A stretch of DNA of 64,000 nt from Janthinobacterium sp. TB1-E2 (GTDB lineage: Bacteria > Pseudomonadota > Gammaproteobacteria > Burkholderiales > Burkholderiaceae_D): NCBI RefSeq assembly GCF_036885605.1, contig NZ_CP142523.1, positions 4,898,001-4,962,000 of the forward strand. The letters are read 5' to 3'. Below, piece after piece: positions 27,359-35,154 of this stretch; within the stretch, counting starts at the first letter, position 1, and every line of letters starts with the position of its first letter. Position numbers and translations under genes: made by a program. The notes below the pieces were generated by a model. That model was given only the letters and a program-made list of their open reading frames with translations, was not told the DNA's origin and did not search any database.

Positions 27359-27781
27359 ATGAAACGCCTGCTGCCCCTCTGCTTGTCCCTGTCGCTGTTG
27401 ACGCTCTCCGCGGCCGCTCCCGGCCTGGTCCACGCCGCCGCCTCCGAGAATCTGTCGAAAGGCTCGCAAAACCTCAGCGAAGGTTCCGCCGTGGTCGTCG
27501 CCGGTTCCATGTCGATGCTGGTCGCCTCCGGCCAGGTGGTCGTCGCCAGCGTGGAAACGGTGGGCGAAGGCATCGTCATCGTGCTCAAGGGAGCCTCCGA
27601 AGCGGGTGGCGCGTCCATCCAGATGAGCGGGCAAGCGGCCAGGGGCCTGTCGCTGGCGGCCGGCACCGTAGTCAATGTGGTGGCGATGTCTACCGGTCAT
27701 ATGCTGGTTCTTTCCGGCAAGGCCATCGCCTTCATCCCGAACGAACTGGGCAAGGCGCTGCTGCACCACTCCAAAGTGTAA
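27359..27781 (+). CDS. Secreted protein of unknown function, first of two tandem paralogs
   Basis: The 140-residue protein has a signal peptide (MKRLLPLCLSLSLLTLSAAAPGLVHAA) and a GAAGGAG ribosome site 8 bases before the ATG. The mature part is Gly/Ser/Val/Ala-rich, with weakly hydrophobic stretches (SMSMLVASGQVVVASVETVGEGIVIVL). It ends with a block shared with the next gene: GLSLAAGTVVNVVAMSTGHM, LVLSGKAIAFIPN and LHHSK. No enzyme motif is seen. The protein is probably periplasmic or outer-surface. It is 24 bp upstream of its paralog and divergent from an HTH regulator. Confidence 0.75.
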   Translation: MKRLLPLCLSLSLLTLSAAAPGLVHAAASENLSKGSQNLSEGSAVVVAGSMSMLVASGQVVVASVETVGEGIVIVLKGASEAGGASIQMSGQAARGLSLAAGTVVNVVAMSTGHMLVLSGKAIAFIPNELGKALLHHSKV

Positions 27782-27805
27782 TCACCAATAAAGAACGGAC
27801 ATTCC

Positions 27806-28222
27806 ATGAAACATCTGCTCGCCACCGCCCTGCTGTGCGCCGCCACCATGGCGCCGCTGGCCCAGGCCGCCAACTCCGATACCACCAACGCCTCCGACAA
27901 CGCCAGCATGGCCTCAGCCATCGTATTGGTCGGCTCCATGTCGGTGCTGGCCGCCGCCGGTGAAATCGTCATCGACAAGGTGGAAGACGCGGCCGACGGC
28001 AGCGTCCTCGTGCTCAAAAGCGCGGCCAGGGGCGCGTCCTCCGCCGCCACAGCCTCCGTCAAGCTGAGCCAGAAGGCTGCGCAAGGCCTGTCGCTGGCGG
28101 CCGGCACGGTGATCAAGGTGGTGGCCGTCTCGACGGGACACATGCTGGTGCTGTCGGGCAAGGCCATCGCCTATGTGCCGAATGCGGCCGGCAATGCGAT
28201 TCTCCACCATTCGAAAGCGTGA
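27806..28222 (+). CDS. Secreted protein of unknown function, second tandem paralog
   Basis: The 138-residue protein has a signal peptide (MKHLLATALLCAATMAPLAQAAN). Its mature part parallels the preceding protein: SIVLVGSMSVLAAAGEIV-like, then GLSLAAGTVIKVVAVSTGHM, LVLSGKAIAYVPN and LHHSKA. The C-terminal 45 residues are nearly identical between the two, while the middle differs (charged IDKVEDAADGSVLVLKSAARG here). This points to an old gene duplication with the end under strong constraint. It is followed 5 bp later by the DUF2145 gene, so the three probably form one operon. Confidence 0.75.
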   Translation: MKHLLATALLCAATMAPLAQAANSDTTNASDNASMASAIVLVGSMSVLAAAGEIVIDKVEDAADGSVLVLKSAARGASSAATASVKLSQKAAQGLSLAAGTVIKVVAVSTGHMLVLSGKAIAYVPNAAGNAILHHSKA

Positions 28223-28227
28223 ACCCC

Positions 28228-29013
28228 ATGAAACGCCTGACCGTGATTCTCATCAGCCTGGCCCTGGCCGGTACCGCCCATGCGGGACGCTCGTGCGAGG
28301 AAAAGCAAACGGATGCGACCACTCTCGTCAAATCGATGGATCTGGCGCAAAAGACCCTGCAGGCGCTCGACGCCTCGGGCGCGCAAGTGGCGCTGGTGGC
28401 GCGCGCCGGGCAAGACCTGTCGAAATACAACTTGCGCTATTCGCACATGGCGCTGGCCTGGCGCGACCACCCGAAAGGCCGCTGGCTGGTGGTGCATGAA
28501 CTCAATGAATGCGGCACGGCGCAATCGTCGCTGTACAACGAAGGCTTGGGCAATTTCTTCATGGATGATGTGTTCATGTATGAAACCCTGATCCTGGTTC
28601 CCGGCCAGGATACGCAGCAGCAACTGGTGCGCCTGCTGACGTCGAACACGCCCAAGCGCCTGCATGAGCCGCACTACAATATGCTGGCCTACCCGTTTTC
28701 CACCAAGTACCAGAACTCGAACCAGTGGGTGCTGGAAACCCTGGCCGCTGCCAGCAACGAGCCTGGCAAGATCGAAACGCGCGCCGAAGCGCAAGGCTGG
28801 CTGCGCAGCGCCAGCTACGCCCCGCAAACGCTGAGCATACCCGCCGCCACGCGCCTGGGCGCGCGCATGTTCCGCGCGAATATCGCGTTCGACGATCACC
28901 CGTTCGAGCGCCGCATGACGCGCCAGATCGACGTCGTCACCGTCGACTCCATCGTGCGCTTCATGCGCCAGCGCGAGCCCAAGGCGCAGGAGATCGTCGT
29001 GCGGGGGAATTAG
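28228..29013 (+). CDS. DUF2145 family exported protein
   Basis: The 261-residue protein has a signal peptide (MKRLTVILISLALAGTAHAG) and then CEEKQTDATTLVKSMDLAQKTLQALDASG. Conserved-looking segments follow: YSHMALAWRDHPKGRWLVVHELNEC, FFMDDVFMYETLILVPG and YNMLAYPFSTKYQNSNQWVLE. These match DUF2145, a family without assigned function. The 'YSHMALAWRD...HELNEC' and 'YQNSNQWVLE' pattern faintly recalls papain-like/NlpC peptidase folds, but I cannot fix a catalytic triad. ATG 28228 was chosen over a GTG at 28219. It is the third gene after the tandem paralogs and converges with the phosphopantetheinyl transferase gene, overlapping it by 4 bp. Confidence 0.8.
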   Translation: MKRLTVILISLALAGTAHAGRSCEEKQTDATTLVKSMDLAQKTLQALDASGAQVALVARAGQDLSKYNLRYSHMALAWRDHPKGRWLVVHELNECGTAQSSLYNEGLGNFFMDDVFMYETLILVPGQDTQQQLVRLLTSNTPKRLHEPHYNMLAYPFSTKYQNSNQWVLETLAAASNEPGKIETRAEAQGWLRSASYAPQTLSIPAATRLGARMFRANIAFDDHPFERRMTRQIDVVTVDSIVRFMRQREPKAQEIVVRGN

Positions 29014-29726
29014 CCTGGCGCCAGACCCTGCACGATCAAGGCGGGCGCCTGCGCCAGCGGCGCCGCGCTGCACAGCACGATGGACAGCTCGGCATGCGCC
29101 AAGGTCGCGCAAGCGCCCGCGTCCATGCCCAGCTTGTAGCGCGCCTCGGCCTCGCTCCAGCACTGGTAAAACGCCGCCAGCCGCGCTTCAAGCGGCATGC
29201 TTTCCAGCTCGGCGGCCACATCTGCGCCAAACGCCTGGCGGGCCAGCGCCAGCACGTCGCGCCGCGGGTCGCGCAGCTCAATATCGAGTCCCAGCCGCGT
29301 AGTACCGCTCAACGCGCACGCGACCCAGTGGCCGCTGTGCGAAATGCTGAAGTGCGGCCCCTCCGCAGGCGACAGCAGCAGTGGCGCCTGGCCCGGCCTC
29401 TCTTCCAGCGCGATGGATTCCGGCGCCACTTCCAGCAGTTTCCCCATCGCTACGCGCAGCAGCGCGCGCCCCAGCAGGAACTGGCGCTGGCGCAACGGCC
29501 GCACAAAGCGTGCGTAGCGGGCCGCTTCCGCGGCACCAAGCCACGTTTGATACTGGCTGATCTGCGCAAGATCAATGCTGCGGGAATCGAGCAGCCAGAT
29601 GCTGGCGCCGTTACTGGGCAAGGCTGGTGGCATGACAAGCTCGGGATAGGCAAAGGCGCAGTCTGCCACAAATTTCCAGCATGCATGCGGCAAAAAAATG
29701 GCAGCGCGGTTACCCGTCGCTGCCAT
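29010..29726 (-). CDS. 4'-phosphopantetheinyl transferase, Sfp/AcpT superfamily
   Basis: The enzyme would transfer the phosphopantetheine arm of CoA to a serine of acyl carrier proteins. Motifs include GRALLRVAMGKLL, FSISHSGHWVACAL, LGLDIELRDPRRDV (Mg-binding Asp and Glu) and WSEAEARYKLG. The last is the W-x-x-x-E-A-x-x-K motif, though the usual Lys before the Glu is Ala here. The first 31 residues may not be translated; MPPALPSN at 29633 is an alternative start. It lies downstream of the aryl-polyene operon on the same strand, so its likely targets are the two ACPs at 45327-45867. Confidence 0.88.
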   Translation of the reverse strand: MAATGNRAAIFLPHACWKFVADCAFAYPELVMPPALPSNGASIWLLDSRSIDLAQISQYQTWLGAAEAARYARFVRPLRQRQFLLGRALLRVAMGKLLEVAPESIALEERPGQAPLLLSPAEGPHFSISHSGHWVACALSGTTRLGLDIELRDPRRDVLALARQAFGADVAAELESMPLEARLAAFYQCWSEAEARYKLGMDAGACATLAHAELSIVLCSAAPLAQAPALIVQGLAPG

Positions 29727-29765
29727 TCTCAGCAGGTCTGCAGGCGCTTGCGCGCCGCGCCCGTC

Positions 29766-30362
29766 CTAGTTCGTCATTGCTGCTTCGACCGCTTTATTGT
29801 CGGCGCCCGTCGGGCCGCCTTCGGCACGTACATAGTTGGCCTTGATGTAAGCGCTGGTCAGGTTGGCGATGCGGGTCAGCATCAGGTTATCGTGCACGCC
29901 AAACGTGAATCCGGCCGCCATCGCGTCCGCGCGCTGGAAGAACTCTGGCGTTGCGACCACGGCACCCTTGTTGTCGCGGATCATGACGCGCATGCGCACG
30001 CCCGAGCTGCCGGCCAATGGTCCCAGCAGTACGCGCTTGGCGCCGCTCTTGAACTGGATTTCTTCGACGATAGGCTCGATGGTCAGCACGCGGCCATTGG
30101 CCGGAGCGGCATTCCAGCTGGTCAGCGATTCGGCCAGGTCCTTGCGGATATTCTCGTCGATTTTCGCCATGCCGGCCTGGTTGCCCTTGTAGCCTTCGGC
30201 AAAGACTGTCGGCTTGACTTCAATGCGGCCAAACGACGAGAAAGCCTCGCTCGGCGGCGGATTGGTCGTCGACGATGCCTTGATGCGCGTGGCGCAGCCT
30301 TGCAACATGGTCAATGCCAGCAGTGCGCCGGCCAGGATGACAGTTTTCGATACTTTTTGCAT
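29766..30362 (-). CDS. Putative lipoprotein, DUF4410-like
   Basis: The 198-residue protein has a lipoprotein signal ending LTMLQGC (Cys23). The mature part contains FGRIEVKPTVFAEGY, then IRKDLAESLTSWNAAPANGRVLTIEPIVEEI and an SGVRMRVMIRDNKGAVVATPEFFQRAD stretch. This resembles the DUF4410 group of small lipoproteins, which have a GNA1162/TolB-N-like fold and no set role. No membrane helix follows the signal. It stands between the phosphopantetheinyl transferase and another small exported protein, all on the minus strand. It may be unrelated to the pigment genes. Confidence 0.7.
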   Translation of the reverse strand: MQKVSKTVILAGALLALTMLQGCATRIKASSTTNPPPSEAFSSFGRIEVKPTVFAEGYKGNQAGMAKIDENIRKDLAESLTSWNAAPANGRVLTIEPIVEEIQFKSGAKRVLLGPLAGSSGVRMRVMIRDNKGAVVATPEFFQRADAMAAGFTFGVHDNLMLTRIANLTSAYIKANYVRAEGGPTGADNKAVEAAMTN

Positions 30363-30468
30363 ATTCTCTTTCTACTTTTTATTGGAATGGCTTCCAGACG
30401 CGATCGCTGCTCTGATTGCGCCGGTTACCGATGGGGTGGACTTCCCTGCTGCTTCCTGCTACTGCTAC

Positions 30469-30918
30469 TTACTTGCCTGCCTTTAACTTCACGAACTCGC
30501 CCTTCAAGGCCACGCCCGTCATCATCGTGCCTTCATGGCACTCGAATTCCGTGGCGCTGGAATTTTCGATGTTTTTGTAATTGCTGACGATATTGACGAC
30601 GGCATCGGCGCCCACCGACTGGGCGCGCTTTTGCAGCGCCAGCATGGCCGACAGGAAGGCCCAGTTGCACGAGGTTTCCGCCGACTTGCCAACGCCATTG
30701 GTTTTCTGGCTGGTCTTGTCGCTGCTGATGCGCGTGGCAACCGGGGGCGTTGCCTGGTCGCCAAAATAGAATTTCACGGTGTCGCCAAGGCGGGCCTGGG
30801 CGTCGTTGGCGGACATCGCATTGGCGATCGACATCATGTGTTTGGTATCGCCTGCCTGTGCCGGCAAGGCAACCGTCAGCGCCGCACTCAGCGCCGCCAG
30901 GATCATCATTTTTTTCAT
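30469..30918 (-). CDS. Small exported protein of unknown function
   Basis: The 149-residue protein has a signal peptide (MKKMMILAALSAALTVALPAQAG). The mature part has LGDTVKFYFGDQATPPVATRIS, then SCNWAFLSAMLALQKRAQSVGADAVVNIVSNYKN and EFECHEGTMMTGVALKGEFVKL. The 'GADAVVNIVSNYK' segment resembles YbjQ/RcsF-type beta-alpha-beta domains. Two cysteines could form a disulfide. Similar proteins are sometimes labelled 'excinuclease ATPase subunit' in databases, which the sequence does not support. It lies just downstream of the ketosynthase that ends the aryl-polyene operon. Confidence 0.7.
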   Translation of the reverse strand: MKKMMILAALSAALTVALPAQAGDTKHMMSIANAMSANDAQARLGDTVKFYFGDQATPPVATRISSDKTSQKTNGVGKSAETSCNWAFLSAMLALQKRAQSVGADAVVNIVSNYKNIENSSATEFECHEGTMMTGVALKGEFVKLKAGK

Positions 30919-30969
30919 GCTGTTTTCCTCGATAAGTTAAAGATAGTACAAAGGGAACCACACTTGCCA

Positions 30970-30985
30970 CTTGCGCCAGCGCAAG
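30970..30985 (-). terminator. Possible hairpin terminator after the aryl-polyene operon
   Basis: CTTGCGC and GCGCAAG arms flank a two-base centre, 7 bases after the last ketosynthase's stop. There is no T-run behind it, so it is at best a weak or factor-dependent stop, or an mRNA-stabilising hairpin. Confidence 0.3.
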
Positions 30986-30991
30986 CTAACT

Positions 30992-32224
30992 TCACGGCCG
31001 GTAACGTTTGAAGATCAGCGACGTGTTGATGCCGCCAAAGGCAAAATTATTCGACATCACGTACTCGCATTCGATGGCCCGGCCTTCGCCGGCGATGTAG
31101 TCGAGCGGTGCGCATTGCGGGTCGACCTGCTGCAGATTGATGGTGGGCGCAAACCAGCCTTCGCGCATCATCTCGATGCTGATCCACGCTTCCAGCGCGC
31201 CGCAGGCACCCAGGGTGTGACCCATATAGCTTTTCAGCGAACTGATAGGCGTGCGGTCGCCAAACACTTCGAACGTGGCTTGCGACTCGGCGATATCGCC
31301 CTGCTGCGTGCCCGTGCCATGCGCATTGATGTAGCCGATATCGGATGGCTGCAGTCCCGCGTCGGCCAGCGCCAGCAGCATCGCCTGGCGCATGGTGGCG
31401 GCGTTCGGCTGGGTCACGTGGCAGCCGTCGCTGTTCGTGCCGAAGCCCACCAGTTCAGCATGGATGGTGGCGCCGCGCGCCTGCGCATGGTCGAATTCTT
31501 CGAGGATCAGGCAACCGGCGCCTTCGCCGATGACGAGGCCATCGCGACTGGCGTCGAACGGGCGCGGCGTCGTGTGGCCATCGTCGTTGCGCGTGCTCGT
31601 GGCGAACAGGGTGTCGAAGACGGCCGCCTCGGTGGCGCACAGCTCCTCGGCGCCGCCGGCGATCATCGCCAGCTGCTTGCCACCGGCGATCGCCTCGTAG
31701 GCATAGCCGATGCCCTGGCTGCCCGAGGTGCAGGCGCTCGAGGTGGTAATCACCCTGCCCGTGACGCCGAAGAATACGCCGATGTTGACGGGCGCCGTGT
31801 GCGCCATCATCTTGATGTAGGTAGTGGCGTTGATGCCCTTGGTGGTGCGCTCTTCCATCATGCGGCCAAAGTCGCCGATGGCGCTGGGCGTGCCGGCGGA
31901 CGAACCGAAGGAAATGCCCATCTGCCCGCTCTTGACCACGGGGTGCCCGGCCAGGCCCGCGTGCTCGAGCGCCAGTTCGCTGGCGCGCGTGGCCATCAGC
32001 GCGATGCGTCCCATGCTGCGCACGGCCTTGCGGTTATAGCGGTCCGTCAGCGCGAACGGCGCGGCCGGCGCGCCCAGTTGCGTATTCAAGCCTTCGTAAT
32101 CGGCCCATTCGTCCATGCGCACGACGGCGTTGCGGTACTCGCCCAGGCGCTGGCGGATGGCCGGCCAGTCGTTGCCGATCGGGCTGATGCCGGCCATGCC
32201 GGTCACGACTACGCGGCGGCTCAT
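30992..32224 (-). CDS. Beta-ketoacyl-ACP synthase (FabF-type), aryl-polyene operon
   Basis: The 410-residue condensing enzyme has the full Cys-His-His triad: SSACTSGSQG (Cys165), NAHGTGTQQGD and SYMGHTLGACGALE. The C-terminal FAFGGINTSLIF is typical of FabF. It corresponds to the elongating ketosynthase (ApeR-type) of aryl-polyene systems, which pairs with a chain-length factor to extend the polyene. The ATG overlaps the ketoreductase stop. It is the last gene of an 18-gene run. The second ketosynthase at 33409 is distinct, so the two probably differ in chain stage or partner. Confidence 0.92.
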   Translation of the reverse strand: MSRRVVVTGMAGISPIGNDWPAIRQRLGEYRNAVVRMDEWADYEGLNTQLGAPAAPFALTDRYNRKAVRSMGRIALMATRASELALEHAGLAGHPVVKSGQMGISFGSSAGTPSAIGDFGRMMEERTTKGINATTYIKMMAHTAPVNIGVFFGVTGRVITTSSACTSGSQGIGYAYEAIAGGKQLAMIAGGAEELCATEAAVFDTLFATSTRNDDGHTTPRPFDASRDGLVIGEGAGCLILEEFDHAQARGATIHAELVGFGTNSDGCHVTQPNAATMRQAMLLALADAGLQPSDIGYINAHGTGTQQGDIAESQATFEVFGDRTPISSLKSYMGHTLGACGALEAWISIEMMREGWFAPTINLQQVDPQCAPLDYIAGEGRAIECEYVMSNNFAFGGINTSLIFKRYRP

Positions 32225-32946
32225 GCCATGCCTCCATTCACGGAAATGACCTGGCGCGTGATATAGCCCGCTTCCTCGCCGACGAGGAAACTGACGGCGG
32301 CGGCCACTTCTTCCGGCGTGCCGACTCTGCGCGCGGGGATCATCTTCAGCGCTTCGTCGAGCGGCACCTCGCTGATCATGTCCGTCTCGATCAGGCCCGG
32401 CGCCACACAGTTGACCGTGATGGCACGCTTGGCCAGTTCCAGCGCCAGCGCCTTGGTCGCGCCGATGATGCCGGCCTTGGCGGCGCTGTAATTGACTTGC
32501 CCCCGGTTGCCGATCAGGCCCGAAACGGACGCCATGGTGACGATGCGCCCCGGTTTGCGGCGCTGTACCATCGGCATCACCAGCGGATTGAGCACATTGT
32601 AGAAACCATCGAGGTTGGTCTGCAGGACGATGTCCCAGTCCTCGCCCGACATGGCGGGAAACGCATTATCGCGCGCCACGCCGGCGTTGCACACGACGCC
32701 GTAATAGCAGCCATGTTCAGCGATGTCCGCTTCCAGCGCGGCAGCTGCCGCGGCACGGTCGCCGATATCGAATTGCAGCACGCGCGCCGCGCGTCCCATG
32801 GCCTGCACCTGCTGCGCCACCGCGTCGGCTTCGCCGCGCGCGCTGCGGCAATGCAGCACCACGTCAAAACCGTCGCGCGCCAGCCGCAAGGCGATGGCCT
32901 TGCCGATGCCGCGCGACGACCCCGTCACCAATACACTTTTACTCAT
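32221..32946 (-). CDS. 3-ketoacyl-ACP reductase (FabG-type), aryl-polyene operon
   Basis: A short-chain dehydrogenase with NADPH-binding TGSSRGIGKAIALRLA, VCNAGVARDNAF, catalytic Ser in TMASVSGLIGN and Tyr-x-x-x-Lys in NYSAAKAGI. About 241 residues from MSKSVLVTG; an ATG four codons upstream is less likely. It reduces the beta-keto group after each condensation so that the dehydratase can form a conjugated double bond. No enoyl reductase gene is present in the operon, consistent with a polyene product. ATGA overlaps join it to the ketosynthase downstream, and it overlaps the dehydratase upstream by 8 bp. Confidence 0.93.
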   Translation of the reverse strand: MSKSVLVTGSSRGIGKAIALRLARDGFDVVLHCRSARGEADAVAQQVQAMGRAARVLQFDIGDRAAAAAALEADIAEHGCYYGVVCNAGVARDNAFPAMSGEDWDIVLQTNLDGFYNVLNPLVMPMVQRRKPGRIVTMASVSGLIGNRGQVNYSAAKAGIIGATKALALELAKRAITVNCVAPGLIETDMISEVPLDEALKMIPARRVGTPEEVAAAVSFLVGEEAGYITRQVISVNGGMA

Positions 32947-33412
32947 GCTGCGCTCCATTCATACTCTCCTGCAGAAATTGCTTTGCATCCTCGGGCTGGA
33001 ATACCGTAATCGTCGCTTGCGCCAGCACGGCGCCCGCCATCTCGATACGGCACTCGAACGCGCCCAGTCCATTCTCGCCCTGCAAGGCCTGCTGCACATG
33101 CACCTGCAGCACGCTGCCATCGACAAACAGGGGCAGCTGCGCTTCGTAGCGCCGCGCCCCCAGCAAAAAACCGATCTTCACGGGCGCGCCGGCCAGCCGC
33201 GCCAGGTAGCCCGCGTGCGCGGCGATCGCCTGCGCCATGTATTCGATGCCGACCCAGCTGCCCACCCCTGCCGACGGCGCGTCATAAAACACGCTGCCGG
33301 CATGGATGGCGACTTCGGCGCACAGGTTTTCCGCATCGGCCGACAACACCCGGTCGAGCAGCACCATGGCGCCGGAATGGGGCACCAGTTCGCGGATAGG
33401 GGGAAAACTCAT
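32939..33412 (-). CDS. 3-hydroxyacyl-ACP dehydratase, hotdog fold (ApeP-type)
   Basis: The 157-residue single hotdog domain starts FPPIRELVPHSGAMVLLDRV, where the His is the likely catalytic residue. GIEYMAQAIAAHAGYLARL is the central helix with the partner acid. This is the ApeP/FabZ-like pattern. It removes water from 3-hydroxyacyl-ACP to give trans-2-enoyl-ACP. A second dehydratase domain is fused to the AMP-ligase at 42953. In aryl-polyene systems two dehydratases are used together, so the pair fits. Its start overlaps the ketosynthase stop upstream (ATGA). Confidence 0.88.
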   Translation of the reverse strand: MSFPPIRELVPHSGAMVLLDRVLSADAENLCAEVAIHAGSVFYDAPSAGVGSWVGIEYMAQAIAAHAGYLARLAGAPVKIGFLLGARRYEAQLPLFVDGSVLQVHVQQALQGENGLGAFECRIEMAGAVLAQATITVFQPEDAKQFLQESMNGAQHE

Positions 33413-34599
33413 GCTCCCCTCCCGAACAGCAGGGCGGCGTTCGAGCCGCCGAAGGCAAACGAATTGCTCAGCGCCCAGTCGAGCGGACGCCCCAGGCGCG
33501 CACCGGGCAAGGCCAGGCGCAGCGGCGGCAGGGATTCATCAGGCACGCCGTCCCACAGATGCGGCGGCAGCAAGCCCTCGGCGTTATCGTCCTGCATCGC
33601 CAGCCAGCACAGCGCCGCCTCGATGGCCGCCGCCGCGCCCAGCGCATGGCCTGTCAGCGGCTTGGTGGAGCTGACCATCGCCGTGGCGCCGAACAGGTCG
33701 GACACCACGCGCGCTTCCATCGCATCGTTCTGCGGCGTGGCCGTACCGTGCAGGTTCACGTAGTCGACTTGCGACGCCGCGATGCCCGCGCGCGCCAGTG
33801 CCTGGGCAATGGCCAGCCGCGCGCCGCCGCCTGCGGGATCGGGCGCCGACATGTGGTGGCCATCGGACGATTCGCCCCAGCCGCGCAAGGCCACGCTGGC
33901 CGCTTGCGCCGTCATCAGGAACAGGGCCGCACCCTCGCCGATATTGATGCCGTCGCGGTTAGCGCCCAGCGGATTGCAGCGCCGCGCACTGACGGACGCC
34001 AGCGCGGAAAATCCGGCCACGGTAAAGCCGCACAGGGTATCGACACCGCCCGTCAGCACGGCGTCGCACAGGCCCATGCGGATCAGGCGCGCCGCGCTGG
34101 CCATGGCCTTGGCGCTCGACGAACAGGCGCTCGAATGCACGAGGGCAGGTCCGTCGATGCCCAGTTCCTCGGCCAGCATCAATGCCGGCGACGCCATCTC
34201 CTGCTGCCCATAATGAAAGGCTTTCGGCAAGCCGTCGCCCGCCACATGCTGGCAGATCGCGCCTTCCGTCTCGGCGATGCCCGACGTGCTGGTGCCGATC
34301 ACCACGGCCACGCGGTCCGCGCCGTAGCGGGCGATGGCCTGTTCCACGGCGGGACGGATCTGCGCCAGCGCCGCCAGCGCCATCCGGTTGTTGCGGCTGC
34401 GCGCGGCGATGCCGTGCTGCGCCACCGATGGCAAGGCCGCATCGACCACGCCCAGCGGCAGCAGGCGCCCCGGCGTGTAGGTATCGACGGGCACCACGCC
34501 GCTGTGCGCGGCAAACAGGCGCGCGCGCACTGCTTCGCGGCTGGCGCCCAGCGCGCAGACGATGCCGCAGTCGTTCAGGTACACAGTCAAGCCAGTCAT
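33409..34599 (-). CDS. Beta-ketoacyl-ACP synthase (ApeO-type), aryl-polyene operon
   Basis: The 396-residue condensing enzyme has active-site Cys159 in HSSACSSSAKAM, NLHGTATPQND and TKPLTGHALGAAAAIEAALC, and so a complete triad. The end ALSNSFAFGGSNAALLFG is typical. It shares the fold but little close sequence with the ketosynthase at 30992. In described aryl-polyene systems one of two ketosynthases works with the chain-length factor and the other helps early steps. The sequence alone does not tell which. Its start codon directly follows the stop of the DUF3261 lipoprotein gene upstream in the operon. Confidence 0.9.
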   Translation of the reverse strand: MTGLTVYLNDCGIVCALGASREAVRARLFAAHSGVVPVDTYTPGRLLPLGVVDAALPSVAQHGIAARSRNNRMALAALAQIRPAVEQAIARYGADRVAVVIGTSTSGIAETEGAICQHVAGDGLPKAFHYGQQEMASPALMLAEELGIDGPALVHSSACSSSAKAMASAARLIRMGLCDAVLTGGVDTLCGFTVAGFSALASVSARRCNPLGANRDGINIGEGAALFLMTAQAASVALRGWGESSDGHHMSAPDPAGGGARLAIAQALARAGIAASQVDYVNLHGTATPQNDAMEARVVSDLFGATAMVSSTKPLTGHALGAAAAIEAALCWLAMQDDNAEGLLPPHLWDGVPDESLPPLRLALPGARLGRPLDWALSNSFAFGGSNAALLFGRGA

Positions 34600-35154
34600 T
34601 CAGCTTCCTTCCGGGGCGTTCTGTATCGTCAGGCGATAGCGGTAGCGCAGGTTGTCGAGCACCACCGTGCCGCTCCAGCGCGGCATGCCGCTGTAGTCGA
34701 TCACCGTCACCGCCTCGTCATGCAGGAACAGGGTGCGGCGCAAGCCGCTGTCCTCGATGCGCCAGCCTGCCGGCAGCGCTTGCGCAATCGCTTCGCGCGG
34801 CCACAGGGTCAGCTGCATGTCTTCCAGCACATCCTCGGCGCGCACCTGCGCCGGCAGCATCAGGTGGCGCCATGACGTCATCTCCTTGCCGTCGTAATGC
34901 AGCGACAGCACGCGCTGGCCGAACGCCAGTCCCACCAGGTCGAGATGCGACGGCTCCACTTCCAGCGCCGCATCGAGTTCGTCGATCCGCCCGGCCCGTT
35001 CAACGACCAGGTGCTGCTGCACGCTGACCGTGGCGCCCAGCGCCTGCGGTGCCAGTTTCAGGCCCAGGCGCGCGGGTGCCGAAGGCGGCGTGCTGGCGCA
35101 GCCGGCAAGCGCCAGCAGCAATGCGGGCGCCCATCGTTGACAGTGCAAAAACAT
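34600..35154 (-). CDS. DUF3261 lipoprotein, aryl-polyene operon
   Basis: The 184-residue protein has a lipoprotein signal (PALLLALAGC, Cys19) and a beta-rich mature part: GATVSVQQHLVVERAGRIDELDAALEV, then HLDLVGLAFGQRVLSLHYDGK and LDNLRYRYRLTIQNAPEG. It matches DUF3261, a family found regularly in aryl-polyene and xanthomonadin-type clusters. With the LolA-like and MMPL proteins it probably moves or anchors the polyene lipid in the outer membrane. The start overlaps the MMPL stop by one base (TGATG). The role is inferred from context. Confidence 0.85.
   Translation of the reverse strand: MFLHCQRWAPALLLALAGCASTPPSAPARLGLKLAPQALGATVSVQQHLVVERAGRIDELDAALEVEPSHLDLVGLAFGQRVLSLHYDGKEMTSWRHLMLPAQVRAEDVLEDMQLTLWPREAIAQALPAGWRIEDSGLRRTLFLHDEAVTVIDYSGMPRWSGTVVLDNLRYRYRLTIQNAPEGS

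Noticed and set aside
30469-30918. Excinuclease subunit
   Set aside because: No ATPase or zinc-finger motif is present. The protein is a small exported protein with a signal peptide.
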